NCBI RefSeq assembly: GCF_009789555.1
Contig: NZ_CP046902.1
Location: 980,001-1,044,000 of the forward strand
From: Stutzerimonas stutzeri
GTDB taxonomy: Bacteria; Pseudomonadota; Gammaproteobacteria; Pseudomonadales; Pseudomonadaceae
DNA length: 64,000 bases
Direction of reading: 5' to 3'
In this document: in pieces, positions 50,855 to 60,463 of the stretch
Layout: every line of letters begins with the position of its first letter
How positions within the stretch are numbered: position 1 is the stretch's first letter
Notes under the pieces: model-generated
What the model was told of the DNA's origin: nothing
What the model saw: only the letters and a program-made list of their open reading frames with translations
Database searches by the model: none
Made by a program: the position numbers and the translations under genes

Positions 50855-53314
50855 ATGTCGTATGAATCGACCGCTCCCAATGCCGATGAAGTCGCAACCT
50901 TTCGCAACGCGATCATCAGCAAGCTGACCTACTCGATCGGCAAGGATCCGGAACACGCTTCCAACCATGACTGGTTCGAGGCGGTGGCGCTGGCTACCCG
51001 TGACCGCATGATCGACCAGTGGATGGACCGCACCCGTCAAGGCTACCGCGAAGGAAAGAAGCGCGTGTATTACCTCTCGCTGGAGTTCCTCATCGGTCGC
51101 CTGCTCACCGATAGCCTGAGTAACCTGGGGCTGCTGGACGTGGCTCGCGAGGCGCTGGCGGGCGTCGACGTGGACTTCGAGCGCATTCGCCTGGCCGAAC
51201 CCGATGCCGCCCTGGGCAATGGCGGGCTGGGGCGGCTGGCGGCCTGCTTCATGGAGAGCATGGCGACGCTGGGCATTGCGGCCCATGGCTACGGAATTCG
51301 TTACGACCACGGCCTGTTTCGCCAGGCCATCGTCGACGGTTGGCAGCACGAGCAGACCGAAACCTGGCTGAACTTCGGTAATCCATGGGAGTTCGAGCGA
51401 CCCGAGGTCACCTATCTGATCGGCTTCGGCGGCAGTGTTACGGCCATGCCCCACGATGCGAGCGGGGCGGAGCAACCCAAGCACTTCTGGCACTGGGCCG
51501 AAGGTGTCCGGGCCATCGCCTACGACACGCCGGTGGTCGGCTGGCGTGGGGCGAGCGTCAACACCTTGCGGCTGTGGCGTGCGCGTGCCGAGGCGGATTT
51601 CCATCTGGAGCGTTTCAACGCGGGCGATCACATCGGGGCCGTCGCCGAGGAAGCGCGCGCCGAAAGCATTTCGCGGGTGCTGTATCCGGCCGACAGCACC
51701 GAGGCCGGCCAGGAGTTGCGTCTGCGTCAGGAGTATTTCTTCGTCGCCGCCTCGTTGCAGGACCTGCTGCGCAGGCACCTGGATCAGCGCGGCACATTGT
51801 TGAACCTGCCGGAATTCGCCGCCATCCAGCTCAACGACACCCACCCGGCGATCGCCGTGGCGGAGCTGATGCGGCTGTTGGTCGACGTGCATGAGATCCC
51901 GTGGCGCAAGGCGTGGGAGCTGACCGTCGGTACCCTGTCCTATACCAATCACACCCTGTTACCCGAGGCGCTGGAAACCTGGCCGGTTGGGCTGATGGAA
52001 CGGCTGCTGCCACGCCACATGCAGATCATCTACCTGATCAACGCCCAGCATCTTGACGCCCTGCGTGAGCGCGGCGTGCATGACCTCGATCTGCTGCGTT
52101 CGGTGTCGTTGATCGAGGAAGGGCATGGCCGGCGGGTGCGCATGGGCAACCTGGCATTCCTCGGTTCGCACTGCATCAATGGCGTGTCGGCCCTGCACAC
52201 CGGCCTGATGCGCGAGACGGTCTTCACCGACCTGCATTCGCTGTATCCCAAACGCATCAGCAACAAGACCAACGGCATCACCTTCCGACGCTGGCTGTAC
52301 CAGGCCAATCCGCAACTGACCCGGTTGTTGGTCGAGCATGTGGGTGAAGCACTGCTCGATGCGCCGGAAACCCTGCTTCGCAAGCTGGAGCCGTTCGCCG
52401 ACGAGCCATACTTTCGGGCACGCTTCGCTGCCCAGCGGCTGGCCAACAAGCAATTGCTGGCGCGCATGATCCAGGACCGACTGGGCATCAGCGTCGATCC
52501 GAATGCGCTGTTCGATGTGCACGTCAAACGCATCCACGAGTACAAGCGGCAATTGCTCAACCTCCTTCACACCGTTGCGTTGTACCAGGCGATCCGCTCC
52601 GATCCGGGCGGTAGCTGGGTGCCTCGGGTAAAGATCTTCGCCGGAAAGGCGGCAGCCAGTTATCACACGGCGAAACTGATCATCAAGCTGACCAACGACA
52701 TCGCGCGCACCATCAACGACGATCCGACGGTACGGGGCTTGTTGAAGGTCGTGTTCCTGCCCAACTACAACGTGAGCCTGGCCGAGCGCATCATTCCGGC
52801 TGCCGACCTCTCCGAGCAGATTTCCACCGCAGGCCTCGAAGCCTCGGGTACCAGCAACATGAAGTTCGCGCTCAACGGCGCGCTGACGATCGGCACGCTG
52901 GATGGCGCGAATGTCGAAATGTGCGAGCAGATCGGCGCCGAGCACATGTTCATCTTCGGCATGACGGCCCAGGAGGTCGAGGCGCGCAAGCAGGCGAACG
53001 AATACAACGCCGAAGCCACAATCATCGATTCGCCGCGCCTCAGCGAGGTGTTGATGGCGATTCGCAACGGCGCCTTCTCGGCGGATGATCCGGCGCGCTA
53101 CACAGCACTGATCGATGGGCTCAAATGGCACGATACCTTCATGGTCTGTGCCGACTTCGAAGCCTATTGGAAGGCGCAACTCGAGGTCGAGGCGCGCTGG
53201 AGGGATGCCGACAGCTGGTGGCGTTCGGCGGTGCTGAACACTGCCCGTACCGGCTGGTTTTCCTCGGACCGGACCATCCGCGAATATGCCCAGGAGATCT
53301 GGAAAGTGCTTTAG
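50855..53314 (+). CDS. glgP: glycogen/maltodextrin phosphorylase
   Basis: Releases glucose 1-phosphate from alpha-1,4-glucans. The 819 residues are the normal length, with KRVYYLSLEFLIGRLL near the N terminus, ALGNGGLGRLAACF, and the PLP site EASGTSNMKFALNGALTIGTLDGANVE. The start is the ATG after GAGGTGTGTC; an open frame upstream is non-coding. It stands alone as a single gene; other glycogen genes are not in the window. Confidence 0.96.
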   Translation: MSYESTAPNADEVATFRNAIISKLTYSIGKDPEHASNHDWFEAVALATRDRMIDQWMDRTRQGYREGKKRVYYLSLEFLIGRLLTDSLSNLGLLDVAREALAGVDVDFERIRLAEPDAALGNGGLGRLAACFMESMATLGIAAHGYGIRYDHGLFRQAIVDGWQHEQTETWLNFGNPWEFERPEVTYLIGFGGSVTAMPHDASGAEQPKHFWHWAEGVRAIAYDTPVVGWRGASVNTLRLWRARAEADFHLERFNAGDHIGAVAEEARAESISRVLYPADSTEAGQELRLRQEYFFVAASLQDLLRRHLDQRGTLLNLPEFAAIQLNDTHPAIAVAELMRLLVDVHEIPWRKAWELTVGTLSYTNHTLLPEALETWPVGLMERLLPRHMQIIYLINAQHLDALRERGVHDLDLLRSVSLIEEGHGRRVRMGNLAFLGSHCINGVSALHTGLMRETVFTDLHSLYPKRISNKTNGITFRRWLYQANPQLTRLLVEHVGEALLDAPETLLRKLEPFADEPYFRARFAAQRLANKQLLARMIQDRLGISVDPNALFDVHVKRIHEYKRQLLNLLHTVALYQAIRSDPGGSWVPRVKIFAGKAAASYHTAKLIIKLTNDIARTINDDPTVRGLLKVVFLPNYNVSLAERIIPAADLSEQISTAGLEASGTSNMKFALNGALTIGTLDGANVEMCEQIGAEHMFIFGMTAQEVEARKQANEYNAEATIIDSPRLSEVLMAIRNGAFSADDPARYTALIDGLKWHDTFMVCADFEAYWKAQLEVEARWRDADSWWRSAVLNTARTGWFSSDRTIREYAQEIWKVL

Positions 53315-53519
53315 CGTAACGCGCGGGCGCCCCGGCAACGGGTGCGCCGCGTGCAGGGTGGGTCGGCCGTTCAGCAGCCTGATCGCCTCGCAGACACGGT
53401 CGTTGCAGGCACTTTGCCGCTGCGCTGAACTCTGTGGCGCCTGGGAGGGTCTGAGGGAGGGTTAGTTTCCCCCTGGCCTGCTAAACTGCGCGGGTTTCCC
53501 CATCCTCCGGAGTCAATTC

Positions 53520-54530
53520 ATGTCACGCGTAACCCTGAGCCGCTACCTGATCGAGCAGACCCGCAGTAACAATACCCCTGCGGATTTGCGCTTCCTTATC
53601 GAGGTAGTGGCCCGAGCGTGCAAGGAGATCAGCCACGCCGTGTCCAAGGGCGCGCTGGGCGGAGTGCTCGGTGCCACCGAAACCGAGAACATCCAGGGTG
53701 AAGTGCAGAAAAAGCTCGACGTGCTGTCCAACGAAATTCTGCTGGAGGCCAACGAGTGGGGCGGCCACCTGGCGGGCATGGCTTCCGAAGAGATGGACAA
53801 CGCCTACCAGATTCCCGGCAAATACCCGAAGGGCGCCTATCTGCTGGTCTTCGACCCACTGGACGGCTCCAGCAACATCGACGTCAACGTCTCGGTCGGC
53901 ACGATTTTCTCGGTGCTGCGTTGTCCGGGCGAGAGCTTCAGCCAGAACGATGCGTTGGGAGAGGAAGCCTTTCTCCAGCCGGGTACCCGCCAGGTGGCGG
54001 CGGGCTACGCCATCTATGGCCCGCAAACCATGCTGATGCTGACGCTGGGCAATGGCGTGATGGGCTTTACCCTGGATCGCGAGCTGGGCAGCTTCGTGCT
54101 CACCCACGACGACATCCGCGTGCCGGAAAGTACCGCCGAGTTCGCCATCAACATGTCCAACCAGCGCCACTGGGAGGCTCCGGTGCAGCGCTACGTCAGC
54201 GAGTTGCTGGCCGGCGCCGAAGGCCCGCTGGGCAAGAACTACAACATGCGCTGGATCGCCTCGATGGTGGCCGACGTGCATCGTATCCTGACCCGCGGCG
54301 GCATCTTCATGTATCCGCGTGATGCCCGCGAGCCTGAGAAACCCGGCAAATTGCGCCTGATGTACGAAGCCAACCCCATGTCCTTCATCATCGAACAGGC
54401 TGGCGGCGCCGCCACCAACGGCACCCAGCGCATCCTCGACATCCAGCCCGACTCGCTGCATCAGCGTGTGCCGGTATTCCTGGGATCGAAGGAAGAGGTC
54501 GAGCGCGCCACCGGCTACCACCAGGGCTGA
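53520..54530 (+). CDS. fbp: fructose-1,6-bisphosphatase, class 1
   Basis: Gluconeogenic phosphatase. The 336 residues include the metal-binding signature FDPLDGSSNIDVNVSVGTIFS, NMSNQRHWE and the substrate-binding GKLRLMYEANPMSFIIEQAGG. SD is CCGGAG before ATG. The DUF924 gene starts three bases after its stop, so the two probably share a transcript. The 200 bases between glgP and fbp contain nothing clear beyond the promoter space. Confidence 0.96.
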   Translation: MSRVTLSRYLIEQTRSNNTPADLRFLIEVVARACKEISHAVSKGALGGVLGATETENIQGEVQKKLDVLSNEILLEANEWGGHLAGMASEEMDNAYQIPGKYPKGAYLLVFDPLDGSSNIDVNVSVGTIFSVLRCPGESFSQNDALGEEAFLQPGTRQVAAGYAIYGPQTMLMLTLGNGVMGFTLDRELGSFVLTHDDIRVPESTAEFAINMSNQRHWEAPVQRYVSELLAGAEGPLGKNYNMRWIASMVADVHRILTRGGIFMYPRDAREPEKPGKLRLMYEANPMSFIIEQAGGAATNGTQRILDIQPDSLHQRVPVFLGSKEEVERATGYHQG

Positions 54531-54533
54531 ACG

Positions 54534-55139
54534 ATGCAACAGGCGCCCTGGCTGGAATTGCTGGACTGGTGGTTCGGCAAGGGCGTCACCGCCAGTGAGG
54601 TCGCGGGACACAAGCACGGCTTGTGGTTCGGCTACCGGGCCGAACAGGATGCCGATGCCGATACCCGTTTCGGTGGGCTGGTCGCCCAGGCGCTGGACGG
54701 TTGCCTGGGCGACTGGGCCGACTCCCCGCATGGCTGGCTGGCGCTGGTGCTGTTGCTCGATCAATTGCCACGCATGATCTACCGCGGGACGCCACGGGCA
54801 TTCGCCGGTGACGAACGTGCCCAGCACCTGGTCTGCGAGGGCATGGCCCATGGCGGCGATGTCCTGCTGACGCCGATCCAGCGCGTATTCATTTATCTGG
54901 TGCTGGAACACGCTGAAGACCTCCGCGTACAGGAGCAGGCCGTCGCGCATTTCCAGAAGCTCTGTACGCTGGCGACGGCCGAAGATCGGGCGCTGTTTGC
55001 CGACTTTCTCGATTTCGCGGTGCGGCATCGCGACGTGATCGCCAGGTTCGGTCGCTTTCCGCATCGCAATGATGTGCTCGGGCGGGAAACCACCGAGGCC
55101 GAACAGGCTTTTCTCGCCACGCCCGGCGCGCGGTTCTAG
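54534..55139 (+). CDS. DUF924 family protein
   Basis: A 201-residue protein with the DUF924 hallmarks: LDWWFGKG at the start, WLALVLLLDQLPRMIYRGTPRAFAGDERA in the middle and RHRDVIARFGRFPHRNDVLGRETT near the end. The fold is thought to be TPR-like helical; function unknown. Linked to fbp by a three-base gap. Confidence 0.88.
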   Translation: MQQAPWLELLDWWFGKGVTASEVAGHKHGLWFGYRAEQDADADTRFGGLVAQALDGCLGDWADSPHGWLALVLLLDQLPRMIYRGTPRAFAGDERAQHLVCEGMAHGGDVLLTPIQRVFIYLVLEHAEDLRVQEQAVAHFQKLCTLATAEDRALFADFLDFAVRHRDVIARFGRFPHRNDVLGRETTEAEQAFLATPGARF

Positions 55140-55233
55140 CCAATGGGTACGGGCTCGATGCCGCCGCGAATCGTTCATTTGCCAGGCGTGGCCAAGCAAG
55201 GCCAGCCTCCGACCGACCCCAAGGAAACCTGCA

Positions 55234-55488
55234 ATGTCGTTGCGTCATTTATCGTTGATCGCCGCTGTCGTGCTGCTGGCTGCCTGCAGCCCCGTCACCC
55301 AGGAAAACTTCGCCAAGCTCAAGGCTGGCATGCCACGCGCGGAGGTCGAAGCGTTACTCGGCAAGCCGGGTGAATGCGCCGGTGCGCTGGGTATGTCCAG
55401 CTGCACGTGGGGGCAGAAGAACCGGTTCATCAGCATCCAGTTCGCCGGCGACAAGGTCATGATGTTCTCCGGCCAGGGCCTGCAATAA
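55234..55488 (+). CDS. small lipoprotein of the SmpA/BamE-like group
   Basis: An 84-residue protein with a lipoprotein signal (MSLRHLSLIAAVVLLAAC) and a short domain (FAKLKAGMPRAEVEALLGKPGEC...SCTWGQKNRFISIQFAGDKVMMFSGQGL) of the BamE-like type in which Gly-Met and LLGKP are typical. Two Cys in the mature part may pair. SD is AAGGAAACCTGCA before ATG. The lipocalin gene follows after 11 bases; both are probably outer-membrane lipoproteins made together. Confidence 0.82.
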   Translation: MSLRHLSLIAAVVLLAACSPVTQENFAKLKAGMPRAEVEALLGKPGECAGALGMSSCTWGQKNRFISIQFAGDKVMMFSGQGLQ

Positions 55489-55499
55489 AGGAGTGCTCC

Positions 55500-56042
55500 A
55501 TGCGCCTCGTCACCACGCTGTGCTGTGTATTGCTGATCGCCGGGTGTGCGCGCTCGGGTGATTCCGAAGCGCCTGACACCGTCAATCAGGTCGACCTGCA
55601 GCGCTACCAGGGGACCTGGTATGAACAGGCGCGTCTACCCATGTTCTTCCAGCGCCACTGTGTGCGCTCGCAGGCCCGCTATCAGTTGCTCGATGCGGGC
55701 CGCGTGGCGGTGATCAATCGCTGTGAAACGGCGGACGGTGAATGGCGGCAGGTCCAGGGCGAGGCAGTTCCCCAGCAAGCCGGAAGGACCGATAAGCTCT
55801 GGGTTCGCTTCGATAACTGGTTCAGCACGCTTTTCCCGTCGCTGACCAAGGGCCATTACTGGATTCTGTACCTCGACGACGACTACCGAGTGGCGCTGGT
55901 GGGCAGTCCGGACCGCGACTACCTCTGGTTGTTGTCGCGAGAGGAAACGGTCGATCCGGCACTGCGCGACACGCTGCTCGATGAGGCTCGCAAGCGCGGC
56001 TACGACGTCAGCGAGCTGATCTGGCGTGGCGAGTCGGGCTGA
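55500..56042 (+). CDS. blc: outer-membrane lipocalin (Blc)
   Basis: A 180-residue bacterial lipocalin with a lipobox signal (LLIAGC) and the lipocalin signature YQGTWYEQARLPMFFQ, then VINRCETADGEW and WILYLDDDYRVALVGSPDRDYLWLLSRE. Such proteins bind lysophospholipids or fatty acids at the outer membrane and respond to envelope stress. SD is AAGGAGTGCTCC directly before ATG. Confidence 0.92.
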   Translation: MRLVTTLCCVLLIAGCARSGDSEAPDTVNQVDLQRYQGTWYEQARLPMFFQRHCVRSQARYQLLDAGRVAVINRCETADGEWRQVQGEAVPQQAGRTDKLWVRFDNWFSTLFPSLTKGHYWILYLDDDYRVALVGSPDRDYLWLLSREETVDPALRDTLLDEARKRGYDVSELIWRGESG

Positions 56043-56079
56043 CGCGTGCTGGGCCTCGCAGGCGCCTGATCCGGCGCGG

Positions 56080-56511
56080 TCATTCCCAGTTCATTCGTGC
56101 CAATAGCCATTCGCCGTCCTCACGCCACCATTCGAGCCTGACCTGATAATGGCCGACGCGCTGGGGTAACCAGCGCTCGGCGCCGGCCAGCGCTACCTGT
56201 GCCTCGCTGTAGCCCTTGTCCGAATAGCTTGGGTCGATCCAGCTCTGGTCATTGAGCGCGATTACCCGCACGTTGGCATGACGCAGGAACATCAGGGTGG
56301 CCGTACGCCGCACCCAATCCCGGTCGAGGTGCTGATTGGCGCTGAAGTCGGGGTGGATCAGCGCCATCAGCTCGCCGTGGTCCTTGTTTTCAATGCTGTC
56401 CTGCAGCGATTGCGCGGCCGCATCCAGTGCTGCCTGGGGATCATCGCGACCGCAGCCGGCCAGCAATAGCGTGAGCACCACCGCTGCGGTGGCTAATTTC
56501 CATACGGGCAT
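56080..56511 (-). CDS. putative lipoprotein with SnoaL/NTF2-like domain
   Basis: A 143-residue protein with a lipobox (VLTLLLAGC) followed by an NTF2-like pattern (AAQSLQDSIENKDHGELMALIHPDFS...GHYQVRLEWWREDGEWLLARMNWE). Function unknown; similar lipoproteins are common in pseudomonads. It is divergent from pip. The start is the ATG of the signal peptide; codons upstream are not signal-like. Confidence 0.75.
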   Translation of the reverse strand: MPVWKLATAAVVLTLLLAGCGRDDPQAALDAAAQSLQDSIENKDHGELMALIHPDFSANQHLDRDWVRRTATLMFLRHANVRVIALNDQSWIDPSYSDKGYSEAQVALAGAERWLPQRVGHYQVRLEWWREDGEWLLARMNWE

Positions 56512-56591
56512 GCCGAACCTCTCGAACCTCGTTATGATGCCGGAAACGTCAGACGGGCCGTCGAGCCCGCGCACCGATCATGGAGTGTGCC

Positions 56592-57563
56592 ATGCAGACC
56601 TTGTATCCGGAGATCAAACCCTACGCCCGGCACGAGCTGGCGGTCGAACAACCGCATGTGCTTTACGCCGACGAGAGTGGATCACCGGGCGGGCTGCCTG
56701 TGCTCTTCGTGCACGGTGGCCCGGGGGGTGGCTGCGATGCCCTGAGCCGCCGATTTTTCGATCCCAACCTGTACCGCATCATTACGTTCGACCAGCGTGG
56801 CTGTGGCCGCTCCACCCCGCACGCGAGCCTGGAGAACAACACGACCGCACACCTGATCGACGATATGGAGCGCCTTCGCACCTTTCTCGGTATCGACAAG
56901 TGGGTGCTGTTCGGTGGCTCCTGGGGCTCGACGCTGGCGCTGGCGTATGCCCAGGCGTATCCCGAACGCGTCCATGCGCTGATCTTGCGCGGCATCTTCC
57001 TCTGCCGGCAGAAAGAGTTCTCCTGGTTTTACCAGGAAGGCGCCAGCCGGCTATTCCCTGATTACTGGCAGGATTTCCTTTCGCCGATTCCGCCGGAAGA
57101 GCGTGGCGATCTGATGCAGGCCTACTACCGTCGCCTGACTGGCAGCGACCAGATCGCGCAGATGCACGCGGCCAAGGCCTGGTCGTGCTGGGAAGGCCGT
57201 ACCGCCACGCTGCGGCCCAACACTCAGGTGGTCGATCGCTTCTCCGACACTCACCGGGCGCTGGCGATGGCGCGGATCGAATGTCACTACTTCGTCAACG
57301 GCGCGTTTCTCGAACCCGATCAACTGCTGCGCAACATGCACAAGATCGCGCACCTGCCGGGCATCATCGTGCATGGTCGCTACGATGTCATCTGTCCCCT
57401 GGACAACGCCTGGGAACTGCACGAGGCATGGCCCAACAGCGAACTGCAGATCATCCGTGAAGCGGGGCATTCGGCGTCCGAGTCCGGTATCTGTGACGCG
57501 CTGGTGCGTGCCGCGGCGGACGTGGCCCACCGCCTGCTTCGTCTGCCGCCCGAGGAAGCCTGA
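56592..57563 (+). CDS. pip: prolyl aminopeptidase
   Basis: Removes N-terminal proline from peptides. An alpha/beta hydrolase of 323 residues, normal for the S33 family: oxyanion segment FVHGGPGGGCD, nucleophile Ser in FGGSWGSTLALAYAQ, and acid and His in GRYDVICP and REAGHSASE. The start is the ATG after GGAGTGTGCC; another ATG four codons earlier lacks an SD. Its stop overlaps the dtd start (ATGA). Confidence 0.95.
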   Translation: MQTLYPEIKPYARHELAVEQPHVLYADESGSPGGLPVLFVHGGPGGGCDALSRRFFDPNLYRIITFDQRGCGRSTPHASLENNTTAHLIDDMERLRTFLGIDKWVLFGGSWGSTLALAYAQAYPERVHALILRGIFLCRQKEFSWFYQEGASRLFPDYWQDFLSPIPPEERGDLMQAYYRRLTGSDQIAQMHAAKAWSCWEGRTATLRPNTQVVDRFSDTHRALAMARIECHYFVNGAFLEPDQLLRNMHKIAHLPGIIVHGRYDVICPLDNAWELHEAWPNSELQIIREAGHSASESGICDALVRAAADVAHRLLRLPPEEA

Positions 57564-58000
57564 TGAAGGCGCTGATCCAGCGGGTGAGGCATGCACGGGT
57601 CGAGGTCGCGGGCGAGGTGGTCGGTGGCATTGACCAGGGCCTCCTGGTGCTGGTGGGCGTCGAGCGTGAGGACGATCGCGCACGGGCCGACAAACTGTTG
57701 CACAAGTTGCTGCGTTACCGCGTTTTCAGCGACGAGCAGGGCAGGATGAACCGTTCGTTGAGCGACATCGGCGGCGGCCTGCTGTTGGTGTCTCAGTTCA
57801 CCTTGGCCGCGGATACCGGCAGCGGCCTGCGGCCCAGCTTTTCCAGCGCGGCGGCACCGTCGCTCGGCGAAGAGCTCTACGAATACCTGCTCGGCCAGGC
57901 GCGTCGGCACCATCAGCCGGTCGCCTGCGGCCGCTTCGGCGCGGACATGCAGGTGCATCTGCAAAACGATGGGCCTGTGACCTTTCTGCTGCAAAGCTGA
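57563..58000 (+). CDS. dtd: D-aminoacyl-tRNA deacylase
   Basis: Hydrolyses D-aminoacyl-tRNAs, protecting translation. The 145 residues have the usual N terminus MKALIQRVRHARVEV and the catalytic stretch LLLVSQFTLAADTGSGLRPSF, followed by the C-terminal GPVTFLL. (The invariant Gly-x-Pro motif is represented at the C terminus as NDGPVTF.) Translationally coupled to pip. Confidence 0.95.
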   Translation: MKALIQRVRHARVEVAGEVVGGIDQGLLVLVGVEREDDRARADKLLHKLLRYRVFSDEQGRMNRSLSDIGGGLLLVSQFTLAADTGSGLRPSFSSAAAPSLGEELYEYLLGQARRHHQPVACGRFGADMQVHLQNDGPVTFLLQS

Positions 58001-58021
58001 GAGGGTTCGCGGGCGGTTCGA

Positions 58022-58441
58022 TCAGCGCTTCGACGGTTCCAGGCCGTTTTCGTGCAGCCAGGTCATTGCGTACTCGCGCAGCTGTACGGCCTGGTAGTCC
58101 AGCCAGGCCTCGCGGACCTCGGGGAAGTCTTCCAGTTTGAAATCGAACGTGCGCAGCGGTTTGCGGCCCTGCAGCGCATGGCTGAGCACCGCATGGGCGT
58201 TGGGGTCGTGCTGGGTAAAGAGGAACGCCTCACGCATGGCGATCGATTGCGCGAGCCCGAGCGGTTCGATGTGCAGGAAGCGATCGTCCTGCACGTCATA
58301 TTTTTCATCCATGCCGGGCGCAGCTTCCCCCGGAAACACGGCGCGAATCTCCCCCGATTCCAAGTCGAGGTAGTGCTCGCTGGCATCACGGTTGTCCAGC
58401 GCATACTCCAGGCGGTGAAGGTCAATGGTCAATGGGCGCAT
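58022..58441 (-). CDS. UPF0158 family protein
   Basis: A 139-residue acidic cytosolic protein of the UPF0158 type: IDLHRLEYALDNRDASEHYLDLESGEI, a middle loop with DRFLHIEPL, and the end ALQGRKPLRTFDFKLEDFPEVREAWLDY. Function unknown. It is convergent with dtd. The start is the ATG of MRPLTIDL, where the family begins. Confidence 0.82.
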   Translation of the reverse strand: MRPLTIDLHRLEYALDNRDASEHYLDLESGEIRAVFPGEAAPGMDEKYDVQDDRFLHIEPLGLAQSIAMREAFLFTQHDPNAHAVLSHALQGRKPLRTFDFKLEDFPEVREAWLDYQAVQLREYAMTWLHENGLEPSKR

Positions 58442-58548
58442 GGCAGATACTGCTGTTTGGGGTTCAGTAGCTCTGACCTGCGCGGTCCGGATGCGTGCAT
58501 TACGTTCATCGGTCACGCGTGGACATGCGACGACGCGCCCGGCGTCGA

Positions 58549-59256
58549 TCAGAACAGACGCGCCAGCAGAGCGCTGACCGCCGTTTCCACGCGCAGGATG
58601 CGCTCACCCAACTGCACCGGCTGCAGTCCCGCTTCGGTGAATTTCTCGATTTCGTAGGGTATCCAGCCGCCTTCCGGACCAATGGCCAGCGTCACCGAGT
58701 CGGTGATCGCGCGCGGGCAATCGGGATAGCTGCCCGGATGGCCGACCAGGCCACGGGTACCGGCCGCCAGGTGTGGCAGGTGATCTTCGACGAAGGGCTT
58801 GAAACGCTTTTCGATGCTTACCTCGGGGAGCACGGTGTCGCGTGCCTGCTCGAGGCCGAGCACCAGTTGCTCGCGGATCGCGGTCGGCTCCAGGAAAGGC
58901 GTTTGCCAGAAGCTCTTTTCCACTCGGTAGCTGTTGAGCAGCACCAGCCTGGGTACGCCCATGCAGGCGACGGTCTGCAGCACCCGTCGGAGCATCTTGG
59001 GGCGTGGCAGGGCCAGCAACAGGGTAATGGGCAATTTGCTCGGAGGGGGCTGGTCCAGGTGGACCTCCAGCTCCGCCTCGCCGGCTTCCAGCCGCAACAG
59101 CCGACCCTGGCCCATCTCACCGCCAAGCACACCGACCCGCAGGCTTTCGCCTGCCTTGGCACGGTGCACGTCCTGGATATGCGCCAGGCGTCGATCACGC
59201 AGGACGACGCGATTGGCGGCAACGAAGTCAGCCGCTTCCAGCAAGAGCAGGTTCAC
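58549..59256 (-). CDS. rsmE: 16S rRNA (uracil-1498-N3) methyltransferase RsmE
   Basis: A SPOUT methyltransferase of 235 residues with a PUA-like N-terminal part (MNLLLLEAADF...RVVLRDRRLAHIQDVHRAKAGESLRVG) and the knot motifs LALPRPKMLRRVLQ, IGPEGGWIPYEIEKFTEAG and LGERILRVETAV. The start is GTG, overlapping the tatC stop (GTGA); longer frames upstream only shadow tatC. Confidence 0.94.
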   Translation of the reverse strand: MNLLLLEAADFVAANRVVLRDRRLAHIQDVHRAKAGESLRVGVLGGEMGQGRLLRLEAGEAELEVHLDQPPPSKLPITLLLALPRPKMLRRVLQTVACMGVPRLVLLNSYRVEKSFWQTPFLEPTAIREQLVLGLEQARDTVLPEVSIEKRFKPFVEDHLPHLAAGTRGLVGHPGSYPDCPRAITDSVTLAIGPEGGWIPYEIEKFTEAGLQPVQLGERILRVETAVSALLARLF

Positions 59257-60056
59257 GGACGAGGCGTAGGCGATTGGTCGCTGGGCGCCGCCGGCTCGGA
59301 ATCGGCGTCGCCGCGGAATTCGCCCTCGCGTTTTTTCACCATGCTGCCGAAGATCAGCCCGGCCTCGAACAACAGCCACATCGGTATAGCCAGCAGCGCC
59401 TGGGAAAACACATCCGGCGGCGTCAGCACCATGCCGACCACGAAGCAACCGACGACCACGTAGGGGCGGCTCTTGCGCAGGGTGGCGACATCGACGATGC
59501 CGACCCAGATCAACAGAAAGGTCGCCACCGGGATCTCGAATGCCACACCGAAGGCGAAGAACAGGGTCAGGACGAAATCCAGGTACTGGCCAATATCGGT
59601 CATCATCGCCACGCCCTCGGGCGTCACGCTGGCGAAAAACCCGAACATGATGGGGAACACCACGAAATAGGCGAAGGCCATGCCGCCGTAGAACAGGAAA
59701 ATGCTGGAAATCAGCAAGGGGACCGCGACTCGCTTTTCGTGCTTGTACAGGCCGGGCGCGATGAAGCTCCATATCTGATGGAGGATCACCGGCATCGACA
59801 GGAACAACGCGACCATCATGGTCAGTTTGAAGGGCGTCAGGAAAGGCGAGGCCACGCCGGTGGCGATCATCGTCGCGCCCTCCGGCAGATACGCTCGCAA
59901 CGGCGCCGCCACCAGGGCGTAGATCTGCTGTGAGAAGTAGAACAATCCGCCGAACAGCAACAGGATGGCTGCCACGCAGCGCAGCAGACGCTTGCGCAAC
60001 TCGGTCAGGTGCGCAACCAGCGGCATTTCCTGATCATCGATGGGAGTATTGCTCAT
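59253..60056 (-). CDS. tatC: Sec-independent protein translocase TatC
   Basis: The signal-peptide receptor of the twin-arginine translocase. The 267 residues contain six hydrophobic segments and the conserved HLTELRKRLL, PFLTPFKLTMMVALFLSMPVILHQIW and FEIPVATFLL. It follows tatA and tatB, overlapping tatB by four bases. The C-terminal tail is longer and more charged than in E. coli, as in other pseudomonads. Confidence 0.95.
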   Translation of the reverse strand: MSNTPIDDQEMPLVAHLTELRKRLLRCVAAILLLFGGLFYFSQQIYALVAAPLRAYLPEGATMIATGVASPFLTPFKLTMMVALFLSMPVILHQIWSFIAPGLYKHEKRVAVPLLISSIFLFYGGMAFAYFVVFPIMFGFFASVTPEGVAMMTDIGQYLDFVLTLFFAFGVAFEIPVATFLLIWVGIVDVATLRKSRPYVVVGCFVVGMVLTPPDVFSQALLAIPMWLLFEAGLIFGSMVKKREGEFRGDADSEPAAPSDQSPTPRP

Positions 60057-60457
60057 GGCTCAGCGGGTCTGTCCGGGCGTGATACGGGGGCTGTTTCGGC
60101 GGGTTTTGCTTCGCTGGGGCTGGCTTCGGCCACCGCTTGTGTACCGGGCGCGCTCGCATCCGGCGCAGGCGTGGCGGACTGCGGGGACCCGCTGCTACCG
60201 GTGCCTGGAGGGCTGGGCATGATGCTCTGCTTCATTTCCCGTTCAAGATCGAGGATGCGCTCGTTATGCAACTGGCGGCGGATCTCGTCGGCGCCGATTT
60301 CGCGCTCGACCTCGGACTTGATGTTGGCGAAGCTGCGCTTGGCCCGACCAATCCAAAGCCCGGCGGTGCGCACGGCACCCGGAAGGCGCTCCGGGCCAAG
60401 TACGAACAGCGCAACCAGGCCGATCAGCAGCAGTTCGGTGAAGCCGATATCGAACAT
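60053..60457 (-). CDS. tatB: Sec-independent protein translocase TatB
   Basis: A 134-residue protein with one membrane helix (MFDIGFTELLLIGLVALFVLGPERLP), the hinge and an amphipathic helix (AGLWIGRAKRSFANIKSEVEREI), then a Pro/Ala-rich tail typical of TatB. Part of the tatABC operon. Confidence 0.94.
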   Translation of the reverse strand: MFDIGFTELLLIGLVALFVLGPERLPGAVRTAGLWIGRAKRSFANIKSEVEREIGADEIRRQLHNERILDLEREMKQSIMPSPPGTGSSGSPQSATPAPDASAPGTQAVAEASPSEAKPAETAPVSRPDRPAEP

Positions 60458-60463
60458 GGCGCC

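Noticed and set aside
50660..51952. Minus-strand extension of the YkgJ frame across the start of glgP
   Set aside because: It runs antisense through conserved phosphorylase sequence; only the last ~135-150 codons are protein-like.
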